From NCBI GenBank assembly GCA_013361955.1, contig JABFXA010000047.1, positions 18,207 through 82,206 on the forward strand: 64,000 nucleotides of DNA. Reading direction: 5' to 3'. Under the pieces are notes generated by a model. The model searched no databases. It was given only the letters and a program-made list of their open reading frames with translations, and was not told the DNA's origin. The DNA is from Nocardioidaceae bacterium. GTDB lineage: Bacteria > Actinomycetota > Actinomycetes > Propionibacteriales > Nocardioidaceae. Shown here in pieces: positions 31,063 through 39,859 of the stretch. Position 1 is the first letter of the stretch; each line of letters starts with the position of its first letter. A program made the position numbers and the translations under genes.

Positions 31063-32355
31063 TCAACCCGCCGAGACGTACGGGATGGTCTGCGGCCCTT
31101 CGGGCAGCACGCAGACCCGCGCGTCGGGACCCGCGTCGCGCAGGGCGCGCAGCACGGTCTCGGCGACGTCGTCGGTGTGGCCGAGGTGTGCCGCGGCCAG
31201 GTCGTCGCGGGACAGGTGCGCAGAGTGCACGACCACGTCGGCGTGGCTCTGCACCTTCGCCTGCACCTGCACCTGCCACTGGTCGGGCACGGTGCGCTCG
31301 CGCGCCGCAATCGCGTCCAGGAGCGCCTGCGGCGAGTCGGCGGAGGCGAGCACCTCGCGGTACGAGCCGTGGTCGGGGAAGCCGTCGCGACACTCGGCGG
31401 CGCACACGATCGTGCCTCCCGGACGGACCACCGTCATCGCCGCGGACATGCCCTTCACGGACTGGTAGAGGTTCTGGTCGAGAGGGAACCCGGCGTTGGT
31501 GGTCACCACCACCTCGAACGGCGAGGGCACCGGCTGCATCGCCAGCCGTCGCGACGCCTCCCGGGCCGCCTCGTGCATCGGCGAGAGCTCTCCGCCGAAG
31601 GCGGCCACGATGCGCTGCTCGCGGTTGAGCACCACGTCGAGGGCGAAGGACACGCCCCCGACCGCCGCCACCACGGCCCGGATGTCGTCGTGCACCGGGT
31701 TGCCCTCGCACACCGCCCAGGTCGCGGCCGGGTCGCCGATCCGGCGGGCGTCGTGCAGGGTCAGCACCGTCTCCAGGCCGGCCAGGCCCGGGGCGACGAG
31801 CTTGGGACCACCGCTGAAGCCGGCGAAGAAGTGCGGCTCGACGAACCCGGTGGTGATCCGCAGGTCGGCCTCGACCCAGTGCCGGTTCAGCCAGACGGGT
31901 ACGTCGCGACCGTGTCGGCCGAGCCAGACCAGCGAGGAGTCGTCGCGGGCGTCGTGGTTGACCACGCGCACCCGTTTCAGCAGGTCGTCGCCGAGCATGG
32001 CGCGCAGCTCGTCCTCGGTGTTGCCGCGGTGCGTGCCGGTGGCCACCAGCACGACCACGTCGTCGGGGTCGACGATCCCGTCCAGCTGCTCGAGCACGGC
32101 GGGGACCATCAGGTGGCGTGGCTGGGGGCGGGTGCCGTCGCAGATCGAGATCGCCACCTTCTGCCCCGGACGGGCCAGCTCGCGCAGCGGCGGCCCGGCG
32201 ACGGGCTCGCGCAGGGCGTCGAGCAGCAGGGCTCGCTCGTCGTCGGGAGCCGGCACGTAGGTCGGCTCGACGACCGTGGTCCGGTCGGCCGGAAGGGCCA
32301 CGTCGAGCCCCTTCTCGCCGTACGCGAGCCGGATGGTGACCTGGTCGGTGCTCAC
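31063..32355 (-). CDS. larA: LarA family (nickel-pincer lactate racemase-like) protein
   Basis: ISICDGTRPQPRHLMVPAVLEQL, VLVATGTHRGNTEDELRAMLG, GFVEPHFFAGFSGGPKLVAPGLAG. Confidence 0.85.
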   Translation of the reverse strand: MSTDQVTIRLAYGEKGLDVALPADRTTVVEPTYVPAPDDERALLLDALREPVAGPPLRELARPGQKVAISICDGTRPQPRHLMVPAVLEQLDGIVDPDDVVVLVATGTHRGNTEDELRAMLGDDLLKRVRVVNHDARDDSSLVWLGRHGRDVPVWLNRHWVEADLRITTGFVEPHFFAGFSGGPKLVAPGLAGLETVLTLHDARRIGDPAATWAVCEGNPVHDDIRAVVAAVGGVSFALDVVLNREQRIVAAFGGELSPMHEAAREASRRLAMQPVPSPFEVVVTTNAGFPLDQNLYQSVKGMSAAMTVVRPGGTIVCAAECRDGFPDHGSYREVLASADSPQALLDAIAARERTVPDQWQVQVQAKVQSHADVVVHSAHLSRDDLAAAHLGHTDDVAETVLRALRDAGPDARVCVLPEGPQTIPYVSAG

Positions 32356-34490
32356 GCCGGGCACTCTACGGTCCGCCGCGTCGCGTGCACGAGCAGCGCC
32401 GTCTGGGGAGGGCGCCGCGGGATCCACACGCCGATGTCCTCGCACTGGGCGCCCGTGACCGGTGCGCCGCCCGTGGGTCCGTGGTCGGGCAGCGGCGAAC
32501 CCGTCGACGTACCGATCCACCGCAGGTCGTACGCCGCGTCGCGACGCAGGCCGGGCCAGCGCAGCGTGCACCCCCGGTTGTGCGGTGGTTCGTCGAGCTG
32601 CGCATGGCAGAACAGCGCGGTCTCCTGGTCGGTCGCGACGACGCCGTGGGCGATCACGGTGTCGTCCGTGGCGTCCACCCGCACGACCCGCCCGGAGTGC
32701 AGCAGCGGGCGGAACTGCTTGTGCAGGGCCACCCAGCCGGCGAGCTCCTCCAGCTCGTCCTCGGTGGCCCCGGTGAGGTCCCACTCGATGCCGAACGCCA
32801 GGAAGAAGGCCGTCGCCGCGCGGAAGCCGAGACCGAGGGAGCGTCCGGTCTGGTGCGAGGTGGGCGCGGACACGTGTGCACCGAGGTACTCCGGCGCGAT
32901 CAGCTGCTGGGTCCAGCGCTGGATGTGCTGGCGTGTGAGGGCGTCGGTCATGTCGGAGGTCCAGAACCGCTGCACCCGTTCGACGACACCGAGGTCGATC
33001 CGCCCGCCGCCGGACGCGCACGACTCCCAGGCCACCTGGGGGTGTCGTCGCCGCAGGTCGTCGAGGAGTGCGTAGTACGCCTGGTTCTGCCTGTACGCCG
33101 CCGGCGCCCCGCCGTGGTGGGCACTGCCGGCCTCGAGGAGGTCGCGGTTGTGGTCCCACTTCACGTAGTCGATCCGGTGCTCCGAGAGCACCGCGTCGAC
33201 GCGGTCCCGGAGGTAGGTCCACACCTCCGGGTTGGTGAGGTCGAGAACCTGCTGGTTGCGGTGCAGGAGGGGTTCGCGGCCCGCGGCGGACAGGATCCAG
33301 TCGGGGTGCTCCCGGTAGAGCCGGGAGTCGGGGTTGACCATCTCGGGTTCGAACCACAGGCCGAACTGCATGCCCAGCTCCCGGACGTGGTCGGCGAGCG
33401 GGCCGAGGCCGTGCGGCCAGACGGTCTCGTCGACCCACCAGTCGCCGAGCCCGGCCCTGTCGTCACGGCGGCCGAGGAACCAGCCGTCGTCGAGCACGAA
33501 CCGCTCGACGCCGACCCGGGCGGCCAGGTCCGCAAGGCGGGTCAACCGGTCGACGTCGTGGTCGAAGTACACCGCCTCCCAGACGTTCAACGTGACCGGC
33601 TGCGTCGCGGGGTGCGCGGCGAGCGATCGCTGCCAGCCGTGGAAGGCGTGGGCCGCGGGATCGAGACCGGCGAGCGAACCGGCGCACACCACCCAGGGCG
33701 TCGAGTAGGACTCGCCCTCGCGCAGGACAAGCTCGCCGGGCAGCAGCAGCTCGCCGCCGCTCACGGTGGTCTCGGTCGACTCGGTGCGCTGGACGGCGAG
33801 CACCGAGCTGCCGCTGGTGGCGACGGAGACGGCGAGCAGCTCGCCGCGGGAGAAGGAGAACCCCGGCGTGCCGACGACGACCACGCTCGCGGAGTCGAGA
33901 CCGGGTCTGCCGCGGCGGGACTCGCGGAGCCAGAGCCCGTCGTTGACCCCGTGCCGTTGCGGGGCTCGCTCGTGCTCGTGCCGTCCGGTGAAGTCGAGGA
34001 CCTCGGTCGCGGTCGCGGGCACCGGCAGCGCGACCTCCAGGCCCTCGAGCAGGTACGGTGTCCCGCCGAGGTTCGTCAGGGTGTGCCGCGCGCGCAGCGC
34101 CCCACCCGGCAACGACTCGACCTCGGTGCGGAGGCCCAGCCCGGCTCGCTCGTCGCGGGCGTCGAGGACCCACCGGTCGTCGGCGACCTCGGACCCGACG
34201 CGCCGGAACCAGGTCGTCCAGGCCCGGCCGGCCACGTCACGGGCGGCTCCGGTCGGATGGTCGCCGAGCCGGTGGCCGCGCAGCCCCGGCCTCCCGAACG
34301 ACCCGTGCGCGTGCTCCACGAGCAGCGGGGTGCCGCGCCCCGGAGCGAGCAGGCCGGTGAACCTGTGCTCCGGGGCCACGGCGTCCGACGTACCGGCCCA
34401 CGTCACCACCGGGAGCCGGTCGGGGTCGGTGTCGTCGACGACCAGCCGAGTGACGGCGGGCCCGGACGGGGCGGCGGGCGGGAACAGCAT
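32352..34490 (-). CDS. alpha-galactosidase (GH36)
   Basis: WEAVYFDHDVDRL, ERFVLDDGWFLGRRDD, FGLWFEPEMVNPDS, RIDYVKWDHNRD, WESCASGGGRIDLG, FWTSDMTDA. Confidence 0.93.
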   Translation of the reverse strand: MLFPPAAPSGPAVTRLVVDDTDPDRLPVVTWAGTSDAVAPEHRFTGLLAPGRGTPLLVEHAHGSFGRPGLRGHRLGDHPTGAARDVAGRAWTTWFRRVGSEVADDRWVLDARDERAGLGLRTEVESLPGGALRARHTLTNLGGTPYLLEGLEVALPVPATATEVLDFTGRHEHERAPQRHGVNDGLWLRESRRGRPGLDSASVVVVGTPGFSFSRGELLAVSVATSGSSVLAVQRTESTETTVSGGELLLPGELVLREGESYSTPWVVCAGSLAGLDPAAHAFHGWQRSLAAHPATQPVTLNVWEAVYFDHDVDRLTRLADLAARVGVERFVLDDGWFLGRRDDRAGLGDWWVDETVWPHGLGPLADHVRELGMQFGLWFEPEMVNPDSRLYREHPDWILSAAGREPLLHRNQQVLDLTNPEVWTYLRDRVDAVLSEHRIDYVKWDHNRDLLEAGSAHHGGAPAAYRQNQAYYALLDDLRRRHPQVAWESCASGGGRIDLGVVERVQRFWTSDMTDALTRQHIQRWTQQLIAPEYLGAHVSAPTSHQTGRSLGLGFRAATAFFLAFGIEWDLTGATEDELEELAGWVALHKQFRPLLHSGRVVRVDATDDTVIAHGVVATDQETALFCHAQLDEPPHNRGCTLRWPGLRRDAAYDLRWIGTSTGSPLPDHGPTGGAPVTGAQCEDIGVWIPRRPPQTALLVHATRRTVECPA

Positions 34491-34509
34491 GTCGACGAGC
34501 CTGGCACGG

Positions 34510-34995
34510 TCAGCGCAGCGCCCTCGCGTAGTGGACGCCGGGGACCCCGACGAAGCCGAGCGACTCGTACAACGCGCGTGCCGGTGCGTGGAACTCGTCG
34601 CCGCCGGTGCCGATGTGCACCACGACGACCTCGAGCTCGCCCAGCCGCGCCAGGACGGCACCGCAGAGAGCAGCGCCGACGCCGCGACGCTGGACGTCCG
34701 GGTGGACCGCGACCATGGCCAGACGCGCCGACCGACCGTCGTCGGTCACCTGCCATCCGACGTAGCCGAGGACCCGGCCCTCGTCCTCGGCGAGCGTGAT
34801 GAACCGGGCCTGGGCCGGGTCGTGCAGGGACGGCACCTCGTGGCGGTAATCCGCCTCCCAGTCGCCGTGGACATGGGCAAAGATCGTGGGGGTCATGAGG
34901 ACCGGCCAGTGCTCCTCGAACAACGGGCGGAACGCCTCGATGGTCAGGTCGACGAGCGCGGGCAGGTCGAAGGGTTCGCAGTCGCGGATGTGCAT
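34510..34995 (-). CDS. GNAT family N-acetyltransferase
   Basis: MHIRDCEPFDLPALVDLTIEAF...RLAMVAVHPDVQRRGVGAALCGAVL...ALYESLGFVGVPGVHYARAL. Confidence 0.87.
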   Translation of the reverse strand: MHIRDCEPFDLPALVDLTIEAFRPLFEEHWPVLMTPTIFAHVHGDWEADYRHEVPSLHDPAQARFITLAEDEGRVLGYVGWQVTDDGRSARLAMVAVHPDVQRRGVGAALCGAVLARLGELEVVVVHIGTGGDEFHAPARALYESLGFVGVPGVHYARALR

Positions 34996-35224
34996 GTGGG
35001 CATCGCTTTCTGAGTGCGGGAAGGAAGGCCGCGCGACCAGGACGGTCGGGCGGTGCGGCGACGGTCGACGAAGGACCGCGGCACTCAGCGGCGGGTACGC
35101 CAGGAGGCGAAGGTGGAGCAATGCACGAACGCGACGATACAGCCGGCCGCGGCGGTGAGGACCCGGGCGGACGACTGCCCGTCGGCCAGCGTGCGCGCGC
35201 CGCACATGCCGGGTCGGAGGTGAC

Positions 35225-36310
35225 ATGCGGGCTGTCCTTCTCGGTGGGACGATCTCGCTGGTCCTGTCCCTGTTCGGCACGCGGCTCGCGATCCGCCAGT
35301 TCACGATCTGGGGCTTCGGGCAGGAGATCCGCAAGGACGGTCCGACCACCCATCACGTGAAGCGGGGTACGCCGACGATGGGCGGCTGCGCGATGGTGCT
35401 GTCGGTCGTCCTCGGCTACGGCGCCGCCAAGCTGCTGACCCGCGAGGCGCCGTCGTCCTCGGCGCTGCTGCTGCTCCTGCTGTTCGTGGGGATGGCTGTC
35501 GTGGGGTTCCTCGACGACTTCATCAAGATCCGCCGGCAGCGCAGCCTCGGGTTGAGGAGCAGGGCCAAGATCGTGGGCCAGGCACTCGTCGCCCTCGCCT
35601 TCGGCGTACCGGCGCTGCGCGGGGCGACGAGTGGCGACGGAACGGCGCCGGTGTCCGACCGGCTGTCCTTCGTGCGCGACGTCGGGCCCGAGCTCCCCTG
35701 GATCCTGCTGCTGGGGGTCATCTGGCTGATGGTGACGGGGACGAGCAACGCCACGAACCTGACGGACGGCGCCGACGGCCTCCTGGCCGGCAGCGCGTCC
35801 GTCGTCTTCGCCGGCTACACGATCATCGGCATCTGGGAGAACAACCACCACTGCAGCGGGTCGGCCCTCGGGAACGCCACCTGCTACCAGGGGGCCGCGC
35901 CGCTGGACCTGGCGACCGTGGCGGCCGCGATGACGGGTGCCTGCATCGGGTTCCTGTGGTGGAACGCGTCACCGGCCCGGATCATCATGGGCGACACCGG
36001 CTCGCTCGCTCTCGGGGCGGCCATGGCGGGGCTCGCCCTGATGACCAGGACCGAGCTGCTGCTGGTCGTGCTGGGCGGTCTCTTCGTGGCCGTCACCTGC
36101 TCGGTCATGCTCCAGGTGTCGTGGTTCAAGGTGACCAGACGTGCCACCGGCGTCGGCAGGCGGCTGTTCCTGATGGCGCCGCTCCAGCACCACTTCGAGC
36201 AGCTCGGGTGGCGGGAGGTGACGGTGTGCGTCCGGTTCTGGATCGTCGCCGGTCTCTGCGTGACCGCCGGCCTCGGGATCTTCTACAGCGAGTGGCTGAC
36301 GACGATCTGA
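35225..36310 (+). CDS. mraY: phospho-N-acetylmuramoyl-pentapeptide-transferase (MraY) outside a dcw cluster
   Basis: GPTTHHVKRGTPTMGG, GFLDDFIKIRRQRSLGLRSRAKI, SNATNLTDGADGLLAG, GDTGSLALGAAMAGLALMTRTELLL, MAPLQHHFEQLGW; about 10 TM segments. Confidence 0.92.
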   Translation: MRAVLLGGTISLVLSLFGTRLAIRQFTIWGFGQEIRKDGPTTHHVKRGTPTMGGCAMVLSVVLGYGAAKLLTREAPSSSALLLLLLFVGMAVVGFLDDFIKIRRQRSLGLRSRAKIVGQALVALAFGVPALRGATSGDGTAPVSDRLSFVRDVGPELPWILLLGVIWLMVTGTSNATNLTDGADGLLAGSASVVFAGYTIIGIWENNHHCSGSALGNATCYQGAAPLDLATVAAAMTGACIGFLWWNASPARIIMGDTGSLALGAAMAGLALMTRTELLLVVLGGLFVAVTCSVMLQVSWFKVTRRATGVGRRLFLMAPLQHHFEQLGWREVTVCVRFWIVAGLCVTAGLGIFYSEWLTTI

Positions 36311-36336
36311 GCGGCTCACATCTCGACGTGCCCCCG

Positions 36337-37020
36337 CTACTCCCGCAGATCCGGGAGCGGCCAGGCGGGATCGGGTCGGAAGGTCTCCCAGCCCTCGCAG
36401 AACGGCGGACCCCACCGCGCGACGACTGCCTCCGCGTCGGCCGCGTGGTCCTCGATGGCGGCGACCGTGGGCCGATCGAAGACACCTTGCGCGACCGCGA
36501 GCGCGAGCTCGTCCTCGTCCTTGCGCGTCACGCTGCGGTCCGGGTCGACGACCAGGTCGAGCACGTGGTCGCTCGTGTACACCGCACGGTCGTCGCGGAC
36601 GTGGGGCTGCTCGAGGTTGACGTACCAGCCCGCGAGCTCCCCGGAACCCCCGGCGAAGAGGACCCACACGGACCAGGGTCGGCCGGTGGGTGCGACCCGC
36701 AGCTGGTCGAAGAGAGTGTGCGTGCCCCGCTCGTCCACGAGGTCGGCCGTGAACAGCGTGCCCGGGTCGTCCCGCTTGCCGCGACCGTCGGCCCGGGCCG
36801 CGCGTCGTACCGGCGACCCGCAGCGGAGCCACACCACGAGACCGTCCGCGTCGTCGCGGACCACCGTCACCGGTTGCGCGAAGTGCGGGACCGACGTGTC
36901 CACGACGGTCCCGCCGGTGCCGAGGGGGCCGGTGCCCTCTCGCCAGATGACCTGGGTGCCGGCCGACCAGTACGGCGGTCCGCCCGATCGTCGACGTTCG
37001 TGACTCACGCCGTCGAACAT
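36337..37020 (-). CDS. DUF402 family protein
   Basis: PWSVWVLFAGGSGELAGWYVNLEQPHVRDDRAVYTSDHVLDLVVDPDRSVTRKDEDELALAVAQG. Confidence 0.8.
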   Translation of the reverse strand: MFDGVSHERRRSGGPPYWSAGTQVIWREGTGPLGTGGTVVDTSVPHFAQPVTVVRDDADGLVVWLRCGSPVRRAARADGRGKRDDPGTLFTADLVDERGTHTLFDQLRVAPTGRPWSVWVLFAGGSGELAGWYVNLEQPHVRDDRAVYTSDHVLDLVVDPDRSVTRKDEDELALAVAQGVFDRPTVAAIEDHAADAEAVVARWGPPFCEGWETFRPDPAWPLPDLRE

Positions 37021-37087
37021 GTCACAACCCGCGGGCCAGCGGTGTCTCCATGGTGAACGACCCACCTGTCGACTCGATGGAGGAACC

Positions 37088-37672
37088 ATGAACAGCACCA
37101 CCCGGGTACCCCCGGCGGAGGTCACCGGTCTCAAGGGAGCGCTGGTGAGACGGATGTCCATCAAGACGCTCGGCAAGGTCCCGACCGCCGTGGGCGTCTA
37201 CTGGCACAACCCCAAGGTGTTGATGACCAGCTTCAGGATGGGCGGCAAGGTGCAGCAGTGGGACGCCTGCGACGAACAGCTGAAGTCCTTCGCGCACATG
37301 GCAGTCGCGTCGATGATCGGCTGCAGCTGGTGCCTGGACTACAACTACTTCCAAGCCCACAACGAGAACCTCGACCTGGACAAGGCTCGGGAGGTGCCCC
37401 GGTGGCACACGTCGGACGCCTTCACGACGCTCGAGCGAGAGGTGATGGCATACGCCGAGGCGATGAGCCAGACCCCACCGGCCGTCACCGACGAGATGTC
37501 GGCGCGGCTGCTCGACCAGCTCGGGGCCGCGGCACTGGTCGAGCTGACGGCGGTCATCGCGTTCGCGAACCTGACCACGCGGACCAACGTCGCCTTCGGC
37601 ATCGAGTCCGACGGCTTCGCCCAGGCCTGCGGTCTCAAGCCGCTGAGCCAGCCGGCCGCCGCACGGTCGTGA
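37088..37672 (+). CDS. carboxymuconolactone decarboxylase/AhpD-like protein
   Basis: LKSFAHMAVASMIGCSWCLDYNYFQAHNENLDLDKAREVPRWHTSDAFTTLEREVMAYAEAM. Confidence 0.82.
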   Translation: MNSTTRVPPAEVTGLKGALVRRMSIKTLGKVPTAVGVYWHNPKVLMTSFRMGGKVQQWDACDEQLKSFAHMAVASMIGCSWCLDYNYFQAHNENLDLDKAREVPRWHTSDAFTTLEREVMAYAEAMSQTPPAVTDEMSARLLDQLGAAALVELTAVIAFANLTTRTNVAFGIESDGFAQACGLKPLSQPAAARS

Positions 37673-37697
37673 GCCGGGGCTGCTCGGACTGGACACC

Positions 37698-38222
37698 ATG
37701 AGGAAGGGCACCGTGGGGGACCGGTGGGGCGTCACCGACGACGAAACCTCGCTGCACTACCCGTGCGACGACTTCGTGACCTCTCCGAACCTGCAGGCGT
37801 GGCGAGGCGTCTCGGTGCAGGCTCCCCCCGCGGCGGTGTGGTCGTGGGTCCTCCAGATCAGGGTGGCGCCGTACTCCTACGACTGGATCGACAACCGCGG
37901 CCGCCGCTCACCCCGGCGGCTGCTGGACCTGCCCGAGCCACAGGTCGGCGACGCCTTCACGTCGTCGGGCAACCGGCCGCTCGGTCGGATCGTGTCGGTC
38001 GAGCAGGAACGTCAGCTGACGGGGAGGATCCTGGGCGCGTTCATGTCCTACGTGCTGGTTCGCGACGACGTCACGACGAGACTGCTCCTCAAGGTCGCGA
38101 TGTCGACCCATCGCCTCGCGGCTCCGGCCATCCGCGTCGGTGACCTGGTGATGGCGCGACGTCAGCTGCTGAACCTCAAGCAGCTCGCCGAGCGAGGACC
38201 TCGCCCCGGGTCGGAGTCCTGA
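37698..38222 (+). CDS. SRPBCC family protein
   Basis: VQAPPAAVWSWVLQIRVAPYSYDWIDNRGRRSPRRL...VEQERQLTGRI. Confidence 0.7.
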   Translation: MRKGTVGDRWGVTDDETSLHYPCDDFVTSPNLQAWRGVSVQAPPAAVWSWVLQIRVAPYSYDWIDNRGRRSPRRLLDLPEPQVGDAFTSSGNRPLGRIVSVEQERQLTGRILGAFMSYVLVRDDVTTRLLLKVAMSTHRLAAPAIRVGDLVMARRQLLNLKQLAERGPRPGSES

Positions 38223-38486
38223 CCGAACTGCGCTCGCGCTGGCTGAGGTCGGCGGCGAGGTCCTCGATGACCAGCGACGTGGTGTGGATCAGCACGGAGC
38301 TCGCCCCGGGCCGCAGGTCGCCGTCGACCGCACCCAGCCAGCGGGCGAGCCGGTCGGGCTCGGTGAGGGCCGACCACAGGTCGTCGACGTCGGTGTCGAA
38401 CCGGTCCTCGAGCCGCACGGTGTCGGTGCCGTCCGCGGCGCGAAGCGTGCCGAGGACGCGCAGGTTGCCGGGGTGTGGGTGCTCAT
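38176..38486 (-). pseudogene. remnant of an SRPBCC/AHSA1-like gene (frameshift near the start codon, apparent internal deletion)
   Basis: ATG at 38486 begins MSTHTP in one frame; homologous sequence GNLRVLGTLRAADGTDTVRLEDRFDTDVDDLWSALTEPDRLARWLGAVDGDLRPG is in another frame and jumps to a typical C-terminal motif (IEDLAADLSQRERSSVRT) without the middle of the fold. Confidence 0.55.
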
Positions 38487-38507
38487 CGCCAGGGCCTCCT
38501 CTTGACA

Positions 38508-38523
38508 GCGGACGCGCGTCCGC
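38508..38523. promoter_or_regulatory. 16-bp perfect palindrome between -35-like and -10-like elements
   Basis: TTGACA (38502-38507), GCGGACGCGCGTCCGC (38508-38523), then GA and TAGAAA. Confidence 0.5.
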
Positions 38524-38527
38524 GATA

Positions 38528-38559
38528 GAAACCAGACAGTTATCTAACCAACTGGTTTC
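38528..38559. promoter_or_regulatory. inverted repeat upstream of the VOC-ArsR-SRPBCC operon
   Basis: GAAACCAG-N16-CTGGTTTC with nested CAGTT...AACTG. Confidence 0.5.
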
Positions 38560-38574
38560 CAATAGGGAGCGACC

Positions 38575-38991
38575 ATGACCACCACCGAGATGCGGCTCGA
38601 GCTCATCCACCTGCCGGTCAGCGACGTCGACCGGGGCCGCGACTTCTACGTCGAGCAGTGCGGCTGGACGCTGCTCACCGACCACGTCCAGACGGACGAC
38701 ATGCGGATCGTGCAGATCTGCCCGCCCGGGTCGGGGTGCGCGATCCTGCTGGGTCGCAACATCCCGGAGATCAGCGACATGCCGGTCGGCGTCCAGCGGG
38801 GACTGCACCTGGTCGTCGCCGACATGGAGCAGGCGACCAAGGAGCTGGCCGGCCGCGGTGTCGAGCTCGGCGAGGTGCAGGACCTGGGCGGCTGCCTGTT
38901 CTGCCGGTTCGAGGACCCCGACGGCAACTCCTGGCTGCTACAGCAGTGGCCCGAGGGCGGCTTCCCGCACGAGGACCTGGCCGGCGCGTGA
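38575..38991 (+). CDS. VOC family protein
   Basis: LELIHLPVSDVDRGRDFYVEQCGWTLLTDH...FEDPDGNSWLLQQWPEGGFP. Confidence 0.9.
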   Translation: MTTTEMRLELIHLPVSDVDRGRDFYVEQCGWTLLTDHVQTDDMRIVQICPPGSGCAILLGRNIPEISDMPVGVQRGLHLVVADMEQATKELAGRGVELGEVQDLGGCLFCRFEDPDGNSWLLQQWPEGGFPHEDLAGA

Positions 38992-39362
38992 GCAGCGTCG
39001 CCCTGGGCCAGGGGCCGGCGGGCGCGCGCGACCCGCTGTCGCTGGTCTTCGCCGCGCTCGCCGACCCGACACGCCGGGCGATGCTCACCCGGCTGCGGCG
39101 CGGTCCGGCGACGGTGGCCGAGATCGGCGAGCCGTTCGACATGACCGGCCCGGCCGTCTCCAAGCACCTCCGGGTGCTCGAGCGCGCCGGGCTGGTCAGC
39201 CGCGGGCGGGTCGCGCAGTCCCGGCCGGCCACCCTGCAGGCCGAGCCGATGAGACAGGTCGCGGAGTGGGCCGAGGAGTTCCGCGAGTTCTGGGAGAAGC
39301 GCTACGACCGTCTCGACGACTACCTCAGCACGATGGCCGACGACCCCGAGGACCGCGCATGA
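38988..39362 (+). CDS. ArsR family transcriptional regulator
   Basis: GTG start overlaps the upstream stop; LSLVFAALADPTRRAMLTRLRRGPATVAEIGEPFDMTGPAVSKHLRVLERAGLVSR. Confidence 0.9.
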   Translation: MSSVALGQGPAGARDPLSLVFAALADPTRRAMLTRLRRGPATVAEIGEPFDMTGPAVSKHLRVLERAGLVSRGRVAQSRPATLQAEPMRQVAEWAEEFREFWEKRYDRLDDYLSTMADDPEDRA

Positions 39363-39844
39363 CGATCTGGCCCGACACCTTCGACGTGACCACCCCCGAC
39401 GACGTCTCGATCGTCGTACGCCGTGACTTCGACGCACCACCCGGCAAGGTCTGGCGGGCGATGACCGAGCCGGAGCACCTGCGCCGCTGGCTCGGCGACC
39501 CGTCCTTCCCGCTGACCACCTGCGAGATGGACGTGCGCGTCGGAGGCGGCTACCGGTGGGTGTTCAGCCAGCCCGACGGCCCCGGCACGATGGGGGTCCG
39601 GGGCAGGTACGACGAGGTCGAGCGGCCGCACCGCATCGTCTCCACCGAGCAGTTCGACGACTTCCCGGGCCCGAGCGTCAACACGCTCGTGCTCGACGAG
39701 CGCGCCGACGGCCGCACCGCGATGCAGCAGACCATCCGGTACGTCGACCGCGAGATGCGCGACGGCTGGGTCGCCTCGGGGATGACCGAGGGGCTCGGCC
39801 GCGGCTACGTTCGGCTCGACGAGGCGCTCGCCGCCATCGACTGA
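39359..39844 (+). CDS. SRPBCC/AHSA1 family protein
   Basis: ATGA overlap with the ArsR gene; VRRDFDAPPGKVWRAMTEPEHLRRWLGDP...GVRGRYDEVERPHRIVSTEQFDDFPG. Confidence 0.9.
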   Translation: MTIWPDTFDVTTPDDVSIVVRRDFDAPPGKVWRAMTEPEHLRRWLGDPSFPLTTCEMDVRVGGGYRWVFSQPDGPGTMGVRGRYDEVERPHRIVSTEQFDDFPGPSVNTLVLDERADGRTAMQQTIRYVDREMRDGWVASGMTEGLGRGYVRLDEALAAID

Positions 39845-39859
39845 GCCGCGCGAGCACCG

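Noticed and set aside
32352-34490. GH36 gene as part of the GH20/GH29/GH95 regulon
   Set aside because: It is 20 kb away on the opposite strand with no shared operator seen
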